7,769 nt of DNA from an uncultured Rikenellaceae bacterium (lineage in GTDB: Bacteria; Bacteroidota; Bacteroidia; Bacteroidales; Rikenellaceae): the NCBI GenBank assembly GCA_947038135.1, contig CAMQVM010000065.1, positions 1 through 7,769 on the forward strand, read 5' to 3'. Positions within the stretch are counted from its first letter, which is position 1, and each line of letters opens with the position of its first letter. Of this stretch, positions 6,538 to 7,769 are shown one piece after another. The position numbers and the translations under genes are program-made. Under the pieces are notes generated by a model that saw nothing but the letters and a program-made list of their open reading frames with translations, was not told the origin of the DNA and did no database searches.

Positions 6538-7053
6538 ATGAGAAAATTATTATTAGTGTTATTTTTAGGAGTCGTGTACAGTGGGGTACAGGCGCAAAGC
6601 AATGTTATAGATTACCTTGCTAAAGAGAATGATTTAGGGTGTACAGTTATTGTTAAAACGACTGCTGAAATCAAATTTGCTAAACCTGTGTATAAGAGCA
6701 ATGTGCGTGGATACAGAGTTAGAATATTCTCTGATAATCAACAGAACTCACGTGAGCAGGCTCAATTAATGTCAAAAAAATTCAAGTCGTTTTATCCAAC
6801 ACTTAACTCATATCAAGAGTATGCATCTCCCTATTTTAGGGTTACTGTTGGCGACTTCTTGACACGTGCAGAGGCTGTGTCACTTTGGGGGAAGATAAAG
6901 AACAATTTTCCTACTGCCTTTGTGGTTTCGCAGAACATACCTTATAGCCTTGTGTTAAACTCTCCTGATGTAGTTTTGCAGGTTGTAGACTCGTTGGCCA
7001 TGGACTCGTTGGCTTTTGATTTGCCAGTAATTACCGATATTGCAGTAGATTAA
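6538..7053 (+). CDS. Secreted SPOR-domain protein
   Basis: 171 residues with a signal peptide (MRKLLLVLFLGVVYSGVQAQ), probable cleavage after VQA at 19, so it is periplasmic or outer-membrane-facing. A single SPOR-like domain spans about 57-135: GYRVRIFSDNQ (58-68), a helix with QAQLMSKKFKSFYP (74-87), YFRVTVGDF (99-107) and a second helix RAEAVSLWGKIKNNFP (110-125). SPOR domains bind glycan strands stripped of stem peptides at division sites or in remodelled walls. The C-terminal tail repeats DSLA (151-154, 156-159) and has no recognised domain. The gene lies 11 bp after the lipoprotein gene and ends the operon. Its exact partner is not evident. Confidence 0.88.
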   Translation: MRKLLLVLFLGVVYSGVQAQSNVIDYLAKENDLGCTVIVKTTAEIKFAKPVYKSNVRGYRVRIFSDNQQNSREQAQLMSKKFKSFYPTLNSYQEYASPYFRVTVGDFLTRAEAVSLWGKIKNNFPTAFVVSQNIPYSLVLNSPDVVLQVVDSLAMDSLAFDLPVITDIAVD

Positions 7054-7344
7054 GACTGTTGGTGCTCTTGTATTGGTAGTGATTTTTGGGGGGGGGGCAG
7101 ATGTGATAATTAAACAGTAGCCACAATGTGCCTGATATCACTTTTTACTTTTATGGCTATAAGGTAAATATGCTTGTTTAGAGATTTGTATTGGTGATTC
7201 GTTTAGAGCAAAACATAATCTTTGTTAGTTTAAATGGATCTGTTTAAAGCTAATTTGCCTTTTGTAACAGTCTGTATATTAAACGTTAACGAGAAATTAT
7301 AGTAAGGTTAATTATCAATATTATAGATATCCATATCCAAATAG
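7054..7344. other. Gap after the SPOR operon with weak terminator candidate
   Basis: I see no coding frame here. A G10 homopolymer occupies 7088-7097. GTGATA (7103-7108) can pair with TATCAC (7136-7141), followed by TTTTTACTTTTAT, a loose terminator candidate for the operon. TAGCCA (7118-7123) and TGGCTA (7154-7159) can pair in an alternative, overlapping fold. The rest (7160-7344) is plain AT-rich sequence without a structure I would defend. Confidence 0.45.
7088..7097 (+). repeat. G10 homopolymer tract
   Basis: Ten consecutive G residues in an otherwise AT-rich, non-coding stretch, 34 bp after the SPOR gene stop codon. Runs of this length are prone to slippage in replication. It lies outside any gene I can identify, so a change in length would not shift a reading frame; only an effect on a transcript or promoter could matter. 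Confidence 0.9.
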
Positions 7345-7375
7345 TTGTTTTTTAATTTTTTTTCCTTTATCTTTG
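7345..7375 (+). promoter_or_regulatory. Promoter of the downstream polysaccharide-type gene
   Basis: TTG (7345-7347, in context GTTGTTT) and TATCTTTG (7368-7375) are separated by 20 bp, the best-spaced Bacteroidota promoter in the window. Transcription would start near 7382, leaving a leader of about 134 nt before the ATG at 7516. Confidence 0.7.
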
Positions 7376-7410
7376 GGAAATAAAAATGACGCTGCGTATT
7401 GTTAAAAAAA

Positions 7411-7470
7411 AGATAATGATATTATCTCTAAAAGTAAATGTTGCGAAGAGACAAGCAAGTGTGTTTGTCT
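7411..7470 (+). promoter_or_regulatory. Structured 5' leader with two hairpins
   Basis: Within the predicted leader, AGATAAT (7411-7417) pairs with ATTATCT (7421-7427) around a 3-nt loop. A second stem joins 7449-7457 to 7462-7470 (AGACAAGCA with TGTTTGTCT, nine pairs including one G-U) around the loop AGTG. Neither is followed by a U run, so they are not plain terminators. Long leaders acted on by NusG-like UpxY antiterminators are known at Bacteroides capsule loci; whether this one works so is inference. Confidence 0.45.
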
Positions 7471-7515
7471 AGTTGTAAAATCAAATGTTGGTAATAAATA
7501 TAATAATATTAATAA

Positions 7516-7769
7516 ATGGAAATTTCTATTATAATACAAGCAAGAGTAGGGTCGACAAGATTGCCATCTAAGATAATTCAGCCATTTTATGGTGAAGAAA
7601 CAATTGCAGATATAATAATTCAAAAATTATTGAAATTACCTAATGTTGGTGTGATACTTGCTATTCCTTCAACTAAAGAGAATGATATACTCTCTGATAT
7701 AGCAGATAAATATAAAATAAATTGCTTTAGAGGGGATGAAAATAATGTGCTAAAGCGATTTGTAGATGC
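7516..7769 (+). CDS. SpsF-like cytidylyltransferase-type protein, N-terminal part
   Basis: Only the first 84 residues are in the window. The start, MEISIIIQARVGSTRLPSK, is the nucleotide-binding signature of the SpsF/CMP-sugar synthetase-like nucleotidyltransferase family (residues 5-19, with basic K19). It is followed by VGVILAIPSTKENDIL (44-59) and the FRGDENNVLKRF segment (71-82), typical of the same fold. Family members activate sugars or sugar acids with CTP for surface polysaccharide synthesis. The substrate cannot be read from this fragment. The ATG at 7516 follows an A/T-only stretch, fits the family N-terminus and has no Shine-Dalgarno. It is probably the first gene of a polysaccharide cluster continuing to the right. 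Confidence 0.85.
   Translation, partial: MEISIIIQARVGSTRLPSKIIQPFYGEETIADIIIQKLLKLPNVGVILAIPSTKENDILSDIADKYKINCFRGDENNVLKRFVD

Noticed and set aside
7402..7623. 73-codon minus-strand frame in the leader and start of the SpsF-like gene
   Set aside because: Antisense to the conserved SpsF-like N-terminus; low-complexity and Leu/Tyr-rich, typical of AT-rich shadow frames.

Overview
The window looks like an AT-rich chromosome of a Bacteroidota member, most likely Bacteroidales. Three things point there. Several gene starts sit just behind perfect TAnnTTTG boxes, the -7 element of that phylum. Shine-Dalgarno sequences are absent. The protein set (DUF5690-type transporter, LuxS, LolC/E-type permease, menaquinone methylase, LEA-2 lipoprotein, small SPOR protein) is typical of the group. 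No tRNA, rRNA, CRISPR array or transposase gene is visible.

Left part (1-1920, minus strand): a two-gene phosphonate unit. A 12-TM DUF5690 transporter (610-1920) is followed after 26 bp by phosphonoacetaldehyde hydrolase phnX, whose 3' end runs off the window. The transporter carries basic residues laid out like the phosphate-binding residues of GlpT/UhpT-type antiporters, so it is a good candidate importer for the compound whose breakdown PhnX completes.

Middle-left (1921-2672): about 750 bp without a credible gene. It holds the phosphonate-unit promoter, a 116-nt imperfect inverted repeat, two smaller hairpins, a (CCT)5 run, a strongly C-over-G skewed stretch and the terminator of the next operon.

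Middle (2673-3816, minus strand): a YugP-like membrane zinc metallopeptidase and luxS, 4 bp apart, with a Bacteroidota promoter upstream. LuxS belongs to the activated methyl cycle and makes the AI-2 precursor. The pairing with the peptidase has no obvious metabolic logic.

Right part (4082-7053, plus strand): a tight four-gene operon. It encodes a LolC/E-type permease, MenG/UbiE methyltransferase, a LEA-2-like lipoprotein and a secreted SPOR-domain protein. The permease promoter lies so close to its only usable start codon that its mRNA is probably leaderless.

Right end (7054-7769): a 462-bp gap with a G10 tract, a weak terminator candidate and a well-spaced promoter with a structured leader of about 134 nt. 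It leads into the N-terminus of an SpsF-like nucleotidyltransferase, probably the first gene of a surface-polysaccharide locus.
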